A stretch of 64,000 nt of DNA from Rhodospirillales bacterium (GTDB taxonomy: Bacteria > Pseudomonadota > Alphaproteobacteria > Rhodospirillales > Defluviicoccaceae), in contig JADJXQ010000002.1 of assembly GCA_016710335.1 (NCBI GenBank), positions 456,787 to 520,786 on the forward strand. Direction: 5' to 3'. The position numbers and the translations under genes are program-made. Under the pieces are notes generated by a model that was not told the origin of the DNA, made no database searches, and saw only the letters and a list, made by a program, of their open reading frames with translations. Below, one piece after another: positions 36,876-48,003 of this stretch (its first letter is position 1; every line of letters begins with the position of its first letter).

Positions 36876-37766
36876 CTACGACGCGTCCGTGGAGTTAAAG
36901 CGCCGGACGGTGTGGGCGTGGTTCAGGGGGCCATGCCCGCGACCGTAGTTCGGGGCCGTCCGGATCGCCTCCCAAACGTAGGCGCGCGCTCGCTGCACCG
37001 AGTCCCGCAAGCTCAGGTTCTGCGCGAGGCCTGCGGCGATGGCCGAAGCGAGGGTGCAGCCGGTGCCGTGGGTGTTGCGGGTATCGTGCCTGCGGCTGCG
37101 AAACGTCTCCCGTACGCCCTTGCGGTCCATCAGCACGTCGACGACCTCGTCGCCCTCCGCGTGGCCGCCCTTGACCAGAACCGCTTCCGCGCCGAGCGCC
37201 AGCACCGCTCCGGCGAGACGCCAAGGATCGAGCTGCAGGTCCTCATTGGCGCTCGGTGCACAAGCATTCGCCAGCACCACGGCCTCGGGAAGATTGGGGG
37301 TCACGATGCGCGCCATGGGGATGAGGCGGGACTTGAGCACCGAAACAGCATCCTCGGCCAGAAGCTTGTGCCCACCCTTGGCAACCATCACAGGATCGAC
37401 CACCACCGGCACCGATGGTGCTTCGGCTTCCAATACCGCGCACACGGTCTCGATGATCTCCGGCCGGTGCAACATGCCGATCTTGACGCAGTCGGCGCCT
37501 ATGTCTCGCAGCACCACGCCCATTTGCTCGGCCACGAACTCGGCCGGCACGTCATGGATGCCGAACACGCCCTCGGTGTTCTGGGCGGTCAGCGCCGTCA
37601 CCGCCGACATGCCGAACGCACCGAGCGCCGTGACCGTCTTCAGATCCGCCTGAATGCCGGCGCCGCCTCCTGAATCCGATCCGGCGACGATGAGGACTCT
37701 GCCGTCCAACGCGCTGCTCCCGCGCCTTCGCGACGTCAATGAGCCGCTTGTTGGATCTCCGTGCAA
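36876..37766 (-). CDS. thiD: Bifunctional hydroxymethylpyrimidine kinase / phosphomethylpyrimidine kinase
   Basis: ThiD phosphorylates hydroxymethylpyrimidine twice to give HMP-pyrophosphate for thiamine synthesis. The 296-residue protein has LIVAGSDSGGGAGIQADLKT, GAFGMSAVTALTAQNT, VVVDPVMVAKGGHKLL and the ribokinase-like active site TRNTHGTGCTLASAIAAGLA with the catalytic Asp/His-Gly-Thr-Gly loop. The start at 37766 lies 31 bases inside the 3' end of glmM; a downstream non-ATG codon just before the DGRVLIVAG core would remove the overlap. It is the last gene of a long minus-strand block. No TPP riboswitch is seen, as expected for an internal gene. Confidence 0.93.
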   Translation of the reverse strand: MHGDPTSGSLTSRRRGSSALDGRVLIVAGSDSGGGAGIQADLKTVTALGAFGMSAVTALTAQNTEGVFGIHDVPAEFVAEQMGVVLRDIGADCVKIGMLHRPEIIETVCAVLEAEAPSVPVVVDPVMVAKGGHKLLAEDAVSVLKSRLIPMARIVTPNLPEAVVLANACAPSANEDLQLDPWRLAGAVLALGAEAVLVKGGHAEGDEVVDVLMDRKGVRETFRSRRHDTRNTHGTGCTLASAIAAGLAQNLSLRDSVQRARAYVWEAIRTAPNYGRGHGPLNHAHTVRRFNSTDAS

Positions 37767-39082
37767 ATGTCGTCGATGATCCTCGCGAGCACGACGCTGT
37801 CCTCGCCCTCGGCCATGACGCGGATAACCGGTTCGGTTCCGGATTTGCGGATCAACAGCCGTCCGCCGGTGCCGAGCGTCTTCTCGCCCATGGCGATGGC
37901 TTTCTTGACCTTGTCGCCGTCGAGGGGCTGGCCGCCGTTGTAGCGCACGTTACGGAGCTGTTGCGGCAGCGGCTCGAAGACCCGGCATACTTCGCTCGCC
38001 CGGCGTTGCGCTCGAGTGACGGCCGCGAGAACCTGCAAGGCGGCGATCAGGCCATCGCCCGTCGTGGTGTAGTCGCTGAAAATGATGTGCCCGGACTGCT
38101 CGCCGCCAATGTTGAAGCCGTGTTTGCGCATGTGTTCGACCACGTAGCGGTCGCCGACCTGGGTGCGCTGGAGCTTCAGCCCCCGTGCTTGCAGGAAGCG
38201 CTCGAGGCCGAGATTGGACATCACCGTTGCGACGACGCCGTTTCCTTTCAGGCGGCCGCTCGAATTCCAGGTGTCGGCGATCATCGCCATGACCTGGTCG
38301 CCGTCGATGAGGTTGCCGTGCTCGTCGGTCATCACCGCCCGGTCGCCGTCGCCATCCAGGGCAATGCCGAAGTCGGCGCGATATTCAATGACCTTCTGGC
38401 GCATTTCCTCAGGCGCCGTCGATCCGCAATCCTGATTGATGTTGCAGCCGTCCGGCGTCACCCCGATCGGAATGATCTCGGCGCCCAGTTCCCACAGCAC
38501 TTCCGGCGCGACCCGGTAACCGGCCCCGTTGGCGCAGTCAAGAACGATGCGAAGCCCGGACAACGTGAGCCCCTTCGGGAAGGTCTGCTTGGCGAACTCC
38601 ACATAACGGCCCTTGACGTCCTCCAGGCGGCGGGCCCGGCCGAGGCGACCGGGTGCGGCCAGCTGCTCGTCCATGCCATTGGCGATGTGCGCCTCGATCG
38701 CACTCTCGACCTCATCCGAGAGCTTGTGTCCATCCGGGCCGAACAGCTTGATGCCGTTGTCCTCGTAGGGGTTGTGCGAGGCAGACAGCATCAAGCCGAG
38801 ATCGCAGCGCATTGAGCGCGTCAACAGCGCCACCGCCGGCGTCGGCAGCGGCCCCACAAGGATCACGTCCATGCCCATGGAGATAAGGCCGGCGGTCAAC
38901 GCAGGCTCCAGCATGTAGCCGGACAACCGCGTGTCCTTGCCGATCAAGGCGCGGTGCTGGTGTGCGCCGCGGCGGAAATGAAGCCCCGCCGCCATGCCGA
39001 CGCGGAGCGCAGTGCTCGCCGTCATCGGCTCGCAGTTGGCCGTCCCGCGGATTCCGTCCGTTCCGAATAACCGCCGTTTCAT
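37736..39082 (-). CDS. glmM: Phosphoglucosamine mutase
   Basis: GlmM converts glucosamine-6-phosphate to glucosamine-1-phosphate for UDP-GlcNAc, the start of peptidoglycan and lipopolysaccharide synthesis. The 448-residue protein begins MKRRLFGTDGIRGTANCEPM. It has the phosphoserine loop GLMLSASHNPYEDNG with Ser102, the metal site FGIALDGDGDRAVMTDE, NIGGEQSGHIIF and the phosphate-binding RKSGTEPVIRVM. It lies 75 bases after folP, on the same strand, as in most proteobacteria. Confidence 0.96.
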   Translation of the reverse strand: MKRRLFGTDGIRGTANCEPMTASTALRVGMAAGLHFRRGAHQHRALIGKDTRLSGYMLEPALTAGLISMGMDVILVGPLPTPAVALLTRSMRCDLGLMLSASHNPYEDNGIKLFGPDGHKLSDEVESAIEAHIANGMDEQLAAPGRLGRARRLEDVKGRYVEFAKQTFPKGLTLSGLRIVLDCANGAGYRVAPEVLWELGAEIIPIGVTPDGCNINQDCGSTAPEEMRQKVIEYRADFGIALDGDGDRAVMTDEHGNLIDGDQVMAMIADTWNSSGRLKGNGVVATVMSNLGLERFLQARGLKLQRTQVGDRYVVEHMRKHGFNIGGEQSGHIIFSDYTTTGDGLIAALQVLAAVTRAQRRASEVCRVFEPLPQQLRNVRYNGGQPLDGDKVKKAIAMGEKTLGTGGRLLIRKSGTEPVIRVMAEGEDSVVLARIIDDICTEIQQAAH

Positions 39083-39157
39083 GGTTTGATGACCCGCCCC
39101 TGTGTGCAGAGTAGCTCCAACGCAATATACGCACTTTTTAGTTGTGACACAACCCGG

Positions 39158-40054
39158 CTATGGATGAACCGCGTGATCCCGAGTCCCGGTATCGACACCG
39201 GCCACATCCGCCAGAGCCTGCCACACAGACAGCGCCTGCCGCATTTCGAAAACGTCATGGACCCTCAAGAAATGAGCGCCTTGGGCCGCCGCCCAAAGGC
39301 CTGCCGCCACCGAGCCGGCGACCCGCTGCCTCGGTGGTTCGCCGCGGCTCAAGCGTCCGATAAAACCTTTGCGAGAGACACCCAGGACAACCACGCAGCC
39401 GAGTTCGCGGTAGGCACCCAGCCCCGTCAGAATAGCCAGATTGTGCTCGGTTGTCTTCCCAAACCCGATGCCGGGATCGACCGCCACGCGCGCGCGCGGA
39501 ATGCCCGCCGCCTCGCATGCCGCCACTCGCGCCGCCAGCCAAGCGTGAACTTCACCCGTCACGTCTTCATAGAACGGCGCCATCTGCATTGTTTGCGGAT
39601 CGCCCTGCATGTGCATAAGGATGACGTGGGCGCCCCGGTCGGCGACAACGCCCATGGCGGCGGCATCGCCAGAAAGCCCGCTTACGTCATTGACGATCGA
39701 CGCACCGGCATCGAGACAGGCAGCCATGGTCGACGCGTGCCGCGAATCGATGGAGACCGTGATCCCGGCCGACGCCAGTTCGCGCACCACCGGAAGGACG
39801 CGGCGCAATTCTGCTTCAGGGGTTACTGGTGTAGCGCCGGGCCGCGTCGACTCGCCGCCCACATCGATCACATCCGCTCCGTCGGCGACCAGCGCGTGGC
39901 CGCGGCCAACCGCGGCAACCACGTCGCACGTCTCGCCGCCATCCGAAAAGCTGTCGGGGGTGACGTTGACGATCCCCATCAGCCGTGGCCGGTCAAGGGC
40001 GACGCCGGCAAAAGCCGCTGGCGCCCCGCCGCGCCGGTCCCCCGTTTCAGGCAT
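39158..40054 (-). CDS. folP: Dihydropteroate synthase
   Basis: FolP joins p-aminobenzoate and hydroxymethyl-dihydropterin pyrophosphate in folate synthesis and is the sulfonamide target. The 298-residue protein has LMGIVNVTPDSFSDGGE, VIDVGGESTRPGATPVTPEA, SIVNDVSGL, VILMHMQGDPQTMQ and VAVDPGIGFGKTTEHN, all family motifs. It follows ftsH by about 41 bases and precedes glmM, the conserved ftsH-folP-glmM order. Nothing unusual is seen. Confidence 0.96.
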   Translation of the reverse strand: MPETGDRRGGAPAAFAGVALDRPRLMGIVNVTPDSFSDGGETCDVVAAVGRGHALVADGADVIDVGGESTRPGATPVTPEAELRRVLPVVRELASAGITVSIDSRHASTMAACLDAGASIVNDVSGLSGDAAAMGVVADRGAHVILMHMQGDPQTMQMAPFYEDVTGEVHAWLAARVAACEAAGIPRARVAVDPGIGFGKTTEHNLAILTGLGAYRELGCVVVLGVSRKGFIGRLSRGEPPRQRVAGSVAAGLWAAAQGAHFLRVHDVFEMRQALSVWQALADVAGVDTGTRDHAVHP

Positions 40055-40095
40055 GGCTACCGCAGGCGCCGCATAGCCTCCGAGGACAGGGGCGG

Positions 40096-42033
40096 TTATT
40101 GACCCGGCTGGGGTTCGGCTTCAAGACCGCCGGCCGGTCGTGCCTTGCCCTTGACCGACCCGCTCGACGGAACCGAGCTGCGGCGACCGCTGTCCTTCCG
40201 AGGCGGTTCATCGACGTGCGCAGGCCGGAAGATCGGCTCGCCGCGCAACAAGGCTCGCACGTCCTCGCCACTGAGCGTTTCGTATTCGAGCAGCGCCTCG
40301 GCCACCTTGTCCAGGTCCTCGCGATGGGAGTTCAGGATATCGTGCGCAGTGCCCTCGGCCGTGTCGATCAGGCGCCGCACCTCTTCGTCGATCAGACGCG
40401 CGGTCGCGTCCGATACCAGCTTTTGCTGCGTCACCGAATGACCGAGAAACACCTCTTCCTGGTTGTCTGTATAGCGCAACGGACCCAGCTTTTCCGAGAA
40501 TCCGAACTCGGTTACCATGCGCCTCGCCATGTCGGTCGCCTGCTTGATGTCGTTGCCGGCCCCGGTGGTCACGTTGTCTGCGCCGAAAACGATCTCCTCG
40601 GCGGCGCGTCCGCCAAACATGACCGCCAGCCGGCTCTCCAGCTCCACCTTGGAATGGCTGTAGCGGTCTCGCTCCGGTAGGGACATGGTCACGCCAAGGG
40701 CGCGACCGCGCGGTATGATGGTGACCTTGTGCAGCGGGTCGTGCTTCGGCACATGGAGCCCAACCAGCGCGTGACCGGCTTCGTGGTAGGCGGTGAGGCG
40801 CTTTTCCTCGTCGGTCATCACCATGGAGCGGCGTTCGGCACCCATCAGCACCTTGTCCTTGGCAGCCTCGAAGTCCGCCATGGTGACAACCCGCCGGCCG
40901 ACCCGCGCTGCCTGCAGCGCCGCCTCGTTGACCAGATTGGCGAGGTCCGCACCGGAGAACCCAGGCGTGCCGCGGGCGATGACGCGGGCGTCGACGTCCG
41001 GCGCCAGCGGCACCTTCCGCATGTGCACCTTCAGGATCTGCTCGCGGCCCAAAATGTCCGGATTAGGCACCACAACCTGGCGGTCGAAACGGCCCGGCCG
41101 CAACAACGCGGGATCGAGCACGTCCGGACGGTTCGTGGCGGCGATCAGAATCACCCCTTCGTTGGATTCGAAGCCGTCCATCTCGACCAACAATTGGTTG
41201 AGGGTCTGCTCCCGCTCGTCGTTGCCGCCGCCGAGGCCGGCGCCGCGATGGCGGCCGACCGCATCGATTTCGTCAATGAAGATGATGCAGGGCGCGTTCT
41301 TTTTGCCTTGTTCGAACATGTCGCGGACACGCGACGCACCGACGCCCACGAACATTTCCACGAAGTCCGAGCCGGAGATGGTGAAGAACGGCACGTTGGC
41401 CTCGCCGGCGATGGCGCGCGCAAGCAACGTCTTGCCGGTGCCCGGCGGGCCAACGAGCAGACAGCCTTTGGGGATCTTGCCGCCGAGTCGCTGGAATTTC
41501 TGGGGGTCCTTCAGGAACTCGACGACTTCCTCCAGCTCCTGCTTGGCCTCATCGATGCCGGCGACGTCGTCGAACGTGACCCGCCCGGTCCGCTCGGTCA
41601 GCAGCCGCGCCCGCGATTTGCCGAAGCCCATCGCCTTTCCGCCGCCGGCCTGCATCTGACGCATGAAAAAGATCCACACGCCGATCAGCAGCAGCATCGG
41701 GAACCAGGAAATGAGAACGCTCCAGATCGTCGGCGTCCCTTCTTCCGACGGCTGCGCGGTGATCTGCACGCCGTGGTTCTCGAGCTTGGAAATCAGGTTG
41801 GGGTCTTCCGGCGCATAGGTCGCCAGGGGCTGGCCGTCACGATAGCGGCCGATGATCTCCCGGCCCTTGATGGTGACCTCCTGAACCTCGCCGCCTTCCA
41901 CGCGCTCGATGAACTCTGAGTATGCCATCGGCTGCTGGGTGCCGCGCGGTGCAGTGCCCTGAAACATATTAAACAGGAACAACACGGCCAGCGCGATGAT
42001 GACCCACAAGGCAAGGTTCTTGCTGAAATTCAC
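40096..42033 (-). CDS. ftsH: ATP-dependent zinc metalloprotease FtsH
   Basis: FtsH is the membrane AAA+ protease that degrades short-lived and misassembled proteins, including LpxC and sigma32. The 645-residue protein has two N-terminal membrane segments (LWVIIALAVLFLFNM and SWFPMLLLIGVWIFF), Walker A GPPGTGKTLLARAIAGEA, Walker B PCIIFIDEIDAVGR, the SRH TNRPDVLDPALLRPGRFDR and the zinc site YHEAGHALVGLH. The C-terminus is a Pro/Gly/Lys-rich tail. It lies 98 bases after tilS and may have its own promoter in that gap. Confidence 0.97.
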   Translation of the reverse strand: MNFSKNLALWVIIALAVLFLFNMFQGTAPRGTQQPMAYSEFIERVEGGEVQEVTIKGREIIGRYRDGQPLATYAPEDPNLISKLENHGVQITAQPSEEGTPTIWSVLISWFPMLLLIGVWIFFMRQMQAGGGKAMGFGKSRARLLTERTGRVTFDDVAGIDEAKQELEEVVEFLKDPQKFQRLGGKIPKGCLLVGPPGTGKTLLARAIAGEANVPFFTISGSDFVEMFVGVGASRVRDMFEQGKKNAPCIIFIDEIDAVGRHRGAGLGGGNDEREQTLNQLLVEMDGFESNEGVILIAATNRPDVLDPALLRPGRFDRQVVVPNPDILGREQILKVHMRKVPLAPDVDARVIARGTPGFSGADLANLVNEAALQAARVGRRVVTMADFEAAKDKVLMGAERRSMVMTDEEKRLTAYHEAGHALVGLHVPKHDPLHKVTIIPRGRALGVTMSLPERDRYSHSKVELESRLAVMFGGRAAEEIVFGADNVTTGAGNDIKQATDMARRMVTEFGFSEKLGPLRYTDNQEEVFLGHSVTQQKLVSDATARLIDEEVRRLIDTAEGTAHDILNSHREDLDKVAEALLEYETLSGEDVRALLRGEPIFRPAHVDEPPRKDSGRRSSVPSSGSVKGKARPAGGLEAEPQPGQ

Positions 42034-42131
42034 GCTTTCATGCCCTTTCTTCTACCGCCCTGGTCAAGGAATGCCAGGAGCCGCAATGCCAGCATCGGAG
42101 CTTGGACATGACATAATACTTAAATCGCCGA

Positions 42132-43430
42132 TCACAAGGAACCACCATGATCTTCGAAGGGCGAAACCGGGCGCAACCGAATGAACGCGAAAGCGATGTC
42201 GGGAGCCGAAACGTGATCGCGGCGGAAGCTCAAGTGCGGCACGTCGAACGGACCGTCACGATCGAAGACAGAAGGCGCCACCGCCCGCGCCGGCGCCGGC
42301 AACGGGACATTGCGGAGATCCGGCCGTACCGCCAGGATGTGCCGCCACCCGTCGCGCCCGAGCGGCGCCAGCCATACCGGATCGGCGAGACCGTCGATCG
42401 AGCCCGTCAAGCAGAACGCAAAGCGGTTGTCCCAGGCCAGCTTCAGTCCGCAATGCTCGCCGCTGATGCGCACCGGCGCCGGCAAATTACGAGCCTCGCG
42501 GCACACCAGCAGCCGCTCGCCTTCGCGGCGCACGCAGCAACCGCAAAGGGTGGCAGCCGCTGCGTTTCCGGCAACGATCTCCTGCAGCAGCCGGGTCAGC
42601 TTGAGTGCCGGCGGACGGTAGGCGCGCCCGCCGATCAAGGTCAGGACCCATCCCACGACCCGCAAGGCGACCGGTGCTACCGCCGCCGCCAGCGGCGCCC
42701 GCTCCAGCCAGGCGAACCCGGCCGGATGGAGCCGGCACACCTGCGCCAACAGCGCCGACTCGGCTGCGGCGAGCGACGCCGCGTCCCGCCGCCGCCGTCG
42801 TGCGAAACGTTCGAGAACCTGCGGCGTAAAACCTGCGGCGGCGAAGGCCGGCAAGGCGGCACGAACCCGTGTCCTGGCAAATCGCGTATCCACGTTGGAG
42901 GGATCCTCGATCCATCGATGCCCTGCATCCGTCAGAAACGCCCGCAGGCGGCCGGGATCGACCGTCAGTAGGGGGCGAAGGACGCGTACCGCGGGAGTCT
43001 CCACGACCGCTGCCATGGCCCCCAGCCCTGTCGGGCCGCTGCCGCGGGCGAGACGCAACAGCACCGTCTCCGCCTGATCGCGGCGGTGGTGGCCGAGCAA
43101 CAGGTGCAGCACCCCGGCGCTACGGCACCACGCCGTCATCAGGCCATAGCGGGCGCGGCGCGCCGTGCCTTGGATGGATCGGACCGGTTTGAGGCCGGCC
43201 CAGGTCAGGACGACCACGTCGATGCCGAACCGGGCTAGCTGATCGCGGACGCGGACGCAATCCGCCGCCGATTCCGGCCGCAAGCCGTGGTCTACGGTCA
43301 GTGCGGTGATGCGGCCGCCACACTCGCGGGCCCAGGACTGGGCCAGGAAGCAGAGGGCGAGGCTGTCGGCGCCGCCGGAAACGGCGACAGCGAGATGGGG
43401 TCGGCGTTCGTAAGGCGCGAACGCCGACAT
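42132..43430 (-). CDS. tilS: tRNA(Ile)-lysidine synthetase
   Basis: TilS converts C34 of the tRNA-Ile CAU anticodon to lysidine with ATP, so that it reads AUA. The 432-residue protein has the PP-loop VAVSGGADSLALCFLAQSWA, LTVDHGLRPESAADC, LLGHHRRDQAETVLLRLARG and RPLLTVDPGRLRAFL, then a variable C-terminal region. The frame stays open upstream of the ATG at 43430 and related proteins often have about ten more residues, so a non-ATG start closer to ybgF is possible. It lies 55 bases after the ybgF stop. Confidence 0.93.
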   Translation of the reverse strand: MSAFAPYERRPHLAVAVSGGADSLALCFLAQSWARECGGRITALTVDHGLRPESAADCVRVRDQLARFGIDVVVLTWAGLKPVRSIQGTARRARYGLMTAWCRSAGVLHLLLGHHRRDQAETVLLRLARGSGPTGLGAMAAVVETPAVRVLRPLLTVDPGRLRAFLTDAGHRWIEDPSNVDTRFARTRVRAALPAFAAAGFTPQVLERFARRRRRDAASLAAAESALLAQVCRLHPAGFAWLERAPLAAAVAPVALRVVGWVLTLIGGRAYRPPALKLTRLLQEIVAGNAAAATLCGCCVRREGERLLVCREARNLPAPVRISGEHCGLKLAWDNRFAFCLTGSIDGLADPVWLAPLGRDGWRHILAVRPDLRNVPLPAPARAVAPSVFDRDGPFDVPHLSFRRDHVSAPDIAFAFIRLRPVSPFEDHGGSL

Positions 43431-43485
43431 GGCCTCGGCGAAATCGCGTCCAAGCGCCTTAGGAACAATCGTCGTCAGCGGCCGG

Positions 43486-44379
43486 TCAGCGACATTCGAG
43501 GCGGCTTCCTTCCTCGCGCGCCTTGCTCTTGACCCGTTCCGATGCCTGTGGGAAGGCGCGGTTCAATTCCCCAAGCGTGGTGCAGGCTTCGGCCTTCTTG
43601 CCGAGTTGGCCGAGTGACATTGCCAGCTTTAGCAGCGCGTCCGGCGCCTTCGGCCCGCTCTTGTGCTGCTGATAGGCGTCAAGGAAGGTTTCGGCGGCCT
43701 TCACGTAGTCCTTGCGCACATAATATGTCTCGCCGAGCCAGTAGCTGGCGTTGTTGGCCAGTTCGTCGTCAGGATGGCGCTCCAGGAAGGACTTGAACGC
43801 CGTCTCGGCCGCCGCATAGTTGGTCTGACGGAGCAGGTCGAAGGCGTAGGCGTACTGCTGCTCAGGCGGTGCATCCGGAAGAGCGCCGGCAGGCGCTGGT
43901 GGCGCCTCGTCGGCGGGACGTGGTGAAGCGCCTGACGCGGGCGGCGTCGTGGCCGCGGACGTGTCCTGTGACCGTGGCTCGGTCGTGCGACCGGCACCAG
44001 CCGCTGCGGCGGATGCAGCGCCACCGGCCGGCGCCGCCGCTCCGGGCGCCGGGGACTCCGAGTCTGCGGCACGAAGCCGCACCTCAAGGTCGCTCAACAC
44101 CGTTTCGAGCCTGTTGCTGAGTTGGTCAAGGCGGAATGAAAGCTGCTCGACGCGGCCGGTGGTCGTCCGCAGTTCGGTTTCGAGAGCGCTGAGACGCTCA
44201 TCCAGCCGACCAAGGGCGGACCCCGCAGAGCTTGCAGACGGAACCGTAGCGGGCGTCGTCGCCGTACCGGCCCGCGATCCTTGCGCCTGGGCACCGGACG
44301 CCAGCGCGGCCACAGCGGTGGTGACAACGATAACGGCGACGCACAGGAGCCCGCGGCCGCGCCTGCAGCGCAACCCCAC
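43486..44379 (-). CDS. ybgF: Tol-Pal system protein YbgF/CpoB
   Basis: CpoB is a periplasmic coordinator of peptidoglycan synthesis and Tol function during division. The 297-residue protein has a signal peptide (LLCVAVIVVTTAVAALASGAQA), an N-terminal coiled coil (about residues 55-90, LDERLSALETELRTTTGRVE), a low-complexity Ala/Pro/Gly linker and C-terminal TPR repeats (AYAFDLLRQTNYAAAETAF, YWLGETYYVRKDYVKAAETF). It starts with a GTG that shares one base with the pal stop, so the two are translationally coupled. Confidence 0.92.
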   Translation of the reverse strand: MGLRCRRGRGLLCVAVIVVTTAVAALASGAQAQGSRAGTATTPATVPSASSAGSALGRLDERLSALETELRTTTGRVEQLSFRLDQLSNRLETVLSDLEVRLRAADSESPAPGAAAPAGGAASAAAAGAGRTTEPRSQDTSAATTPPASGASPRPADEAPPAPAGALPDAPPEQQYAYAFDLLRQTNYAAAETAFKSFLERHPDDELANNASYWLGETYYVRKDYVKAAETFLDAYQQHKSGPKAPDALLKLAMSLGQLGKKAEACTTLGELNRAFPQASERVKSKAREEGSRLECR

Positions 44380-44936
44380 TAGCTACCCGCCCGGCCGCCG
44401 GTGACCGTCGTCGCCGCGCGCCGGTTGCGCGCCCATGCGGCATCGTTGGAGCCGAGCACCTCAGGGCGTTCCTCGCCGTAGGACAGGGTATCGATGCGTC
44501 CCGGACTGACCCCGTAGGAAATGAGAGCGTCTTTGACCGAGTTGGCCCGGCGATCGCCGAGCGCGAGATTGTACTCGCGCGTACCGCGTTCGTCGGCGTG
44601 GCCCTCGATGGTGACGGAGACGGAGGGCGTGCGATTGAGCAATGCCGCCTGCTGCTCGATGGTTGCGCGCGCTTCAGGCGTTAGCGCATAGCTGTCGAAG
44701 TCGAAGTAGACCCGATCTCCGGTGGCCGCCAGATTCTGCTGTACTGCGTTGGCCGTCGCGTCGTCCAGAGGCGCTCCGGTGACGCCGGTCGCGCCCATTC
44801 CCGATGCTCCCGATGCGTCCCCCGGACTGGAAGCGGCGACACCCCCCGCTCCCGCGCCCGCCGTGTCCTCAAGGGGTGATGAGCATCCAGCGAGGGTTGT
44901 CAGAGCGGCGCAGAACAGGACCGTTGCGAAACGCAT
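44379..44936 (-). CDS. pal: Peptidoglycan-associated lipoprotein Pal
   Basis: Pal is an outer-membrane lipoprotein that binds peptidoglycan and TolB. The 185-residue protein has lipobox LTTLAGC near residues 12-19, a Gly/Ala-rich linker, and an OmpA-like domain with YFDFDSYALTPEARATIEQQ, SVTIEGHADERGTREYNLAL and GDRRANSVKDAL carrying the diaminopimelate-binding residues. It follows tolB after a 163-base gap that has no visible gene. Confidence 0.96.
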   Translation of the reverse strand: MRFATVLFCAALTTLAGCSSPLEDTAGAGAGGVAASSPGDASGASGMGATGVTGAPLDDATANAVQQNLAATGDRVYFDFDSYALTPEARATIEQQAALLNRTPSVSVTIEGHADERGTREYNLALGDRRANSVKDALISYGVSPGRIDTLSYGEERPEVLGSNDAAWARNRRAATTVTGGRAGS

Positions 44937-45099
44937 GTCTTCTCCCCCAGATCAAGTCGCCCAGATCACGTCGTCGTCCAGCGGCAAGAGGATCTTCAGC
45001 GCGATTCTAGACAGCGGCGTCTCCGGATCGTCGCGGCGACGGCGGACGCCGGCACGTCCTGACCATCCGTTATCCGTGTCCGACGATAGGCCGCGCACC

Positions 45100-46448
45100 T
45101 CAAGGAATCAAGGGCGACCACGCCGGGTCGGACGCGTCGAGCGGCGTCGGCACCTCGCGCTGATTGCGGCCGGTGAGATCAATCGTGTAGAGGCGCGACC
45201 GACCGCCGCCGCCGCCCGCGTTGGTTGGATCTTTCTGAAAGTACATGAGCACCCGTCCGTTGGGCGCCCATGTCGGGGCCTCGACGTGGAAGCCCTCCGT
45301 CAGCAGCCGCTCGCCCGTGCCGTCCGGCAGCATGACGCCGATGTAGAATCGGCCATTGTTGATCTTGGTGAAGGCGATCATGTCGCCGCGGGGTGACCAC
45401 ACCGGAGTCGCGTAGCGTCCAGCGCCATGGCTCAGGCGGCGTACGTTGCCACCGTCGGCGTCCATGACGTAGAGTTGTTGGCTGCCCCCGCGATCCGAGT
45501 TGAACACGATCTGATCGCCCTTCGGGGAGAAGCTCGGCGAGGTGTCGATGGCCGAGCTGGTGGTCAAGCGCCGTACGGCGCGGGTGTGGAGATCCATGGT
45601 GTAGATGTCGGAGTTGCCGTTCTGCGCCATGCTCATCACGAGCTGCGTGCCGTCGGCGGAGAATCGCGGCGAGAACGTCATGCCCGGGAAGCCGCCGACG
45701 ATCTCCTGTCGCCCGCTGTCGATGTTGTAAATGTAAACGCGCGGCGAGCCGCCGCGGTACGACAGATAGGTGATCTCCTGCAATGTCGGCGAGAATCTCG
45801 GCGTCAACACCAGGTCGGAGCCGTCGGTGAGAAAGCGGTGGTTGGCGCCGTCCTGATCCATGATCGCGAGGCGCTTGACGCGCTTCATCTGCGACCCGGA
45901 CTCGGCGACGTAGACGATGCGGGTGTCGAAGTAGCCGCCCTCGCCGGTGATTCGCTTGTAGATCGCGTCGGCGATGATGTGGGCGATGCGGCGCCAGTTG
46001 GCCGGCGCGGTCGAGTACACGCGGCCGACCATCTGCTGCTCGGCCAACACGTCCCACAGCCGGAATTCGATTTTCAGGCGACCTTCTTCCACCAGCGCAC
46101 GGCCATGAACCAGCGCCTGTGCCCCACTGATCCGCCAGTCCGAGAACTGCGGCTCGCTTTCGAGCGGCATGTCTATCTGAATATGAGCGGCGGGGTCCAC
46201 CAGCTTGAACAGGCCCGATCGTTCCAGATCGGCGGCGATGACGCTGCTCACGTCCCGCCCGTAGCCGGCCTCGACGGGACGTTTCCCCCCGAAACTGGTG
46301 ATGGCGATGGGGATCGGCTCGACGACCCCGCGGGTGATGTCGATCTTGAGTTCGGCCCCGGCGCGGTCGGTCGACATGGCCAGAACCGCAAGCACAAGGG
46401 CGGCGAACAACAGAAGCGACAGGCCGAAGGGCCTGCTGCCGAACGCTT

Positions 46449-46452
<4 letters not shown>
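45100..46452 (-). CDS. tolB: Tol-Pal system periplasmic protein TolB
   Basis: TolB links TolA to Pal in the periplasm. The 450-residue protein has a signal peptide (LSLLLFAALVLAVLAMSTDRAGA), an N-terminal domain with IPIAITSFGG, and a six-bladed beta-propeller with repeated SPRFSADGTQLVMSMAQNG, PSFSPKGDQIVFNSDRGG and PVWSPRGDMIAFTKINNG units. I chose the ATG at 46452, whose ATGA overlaps the tolA stop; the longer frame to 46500 reads into tolA. The full set tolQ-tolR-tolA-tolB-pal-ybgF is present in order. Confidence 0.95.
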
Positions 46453-47489
<1,037 letters not shown>

Positions 47490-47491
47490 CG

Positions 47492-47998
47492 CTATGGCGC
47501 TCTCTCTCCGCGCCCGGCCCCGCGGCCGCTCGTCTGCGCGCCACCGCCGGTCGTCCCTCCCTTCGCACCCGCCACTTCGGTAACCAGCGCGACTTTCCGA
47601 AATCCTGCGGCGTTGATGGCACCCACAACCGTCATGACCCGCCCGTAGTCGATCGCTTTGTCGCCGCGGACGAAGATGCGCAGATCGGGATTACCGCCCG
47701 AGATTGCCGCCAGCCTTGGCGCGAGTTCCTCCAGCGCCACCGCCGTCTTTTGCAAAAAGATCTGCCCGCCCGCATCGATGCTGACCGCCAGCGGTTCGTC
47801 CTGGCCGACGACCGGGGCGGCGCTGGTCTCCGGCAAATCCACCTGCACGCCCACGGTCAACAGCGGCGCCGTCATCATGAAGATCACCAGCAGCACCAGC
47901 ATCACGTCGATCATCGGCGTGACGTTGATATCGCTCATCGGCCGCGCCCGCCGGCGCCGGCCGTAGCGCTGCTGGAATTCAAGATGCACGCCGGCCAT
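47492..47998 (-). CDS. tolR: TolR, biopolymer-transport (ExbD-like) protein
   Basis: TolR works with TolQ as the proton-driven motor of the Tol system. The 168-residue protein has a short cytosolic N-terminus, one membrane helix with the ion-channel Asp (INVTPMIDVMLVLLVIFMMT) and a periplasmic domain (PDLRIFVRGDKAIDYGRVMTV). The C-terminus has a Gly/Thr/Arg-rich tail. It lies 5 bases after tolQ. Confidence 0.95.
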   Translation of the reverse strand: MAGVHLEFQQRYGRRRRARPMSDINVTPMIDVMLVLLVIFMMTAPLLTVGVQVDLPETSAAPVVGQDEPLAVSIDAGGQIFLQKTAVALEELAPRLAAISGGNPDLRIFVRGDKAIDYGRVMTVVGAINAAGFRKVALVTEVAGAKGGTTGGGAQTSGRGAGRGERAP

Positions 47999-48003
47999 GC
48001 CGC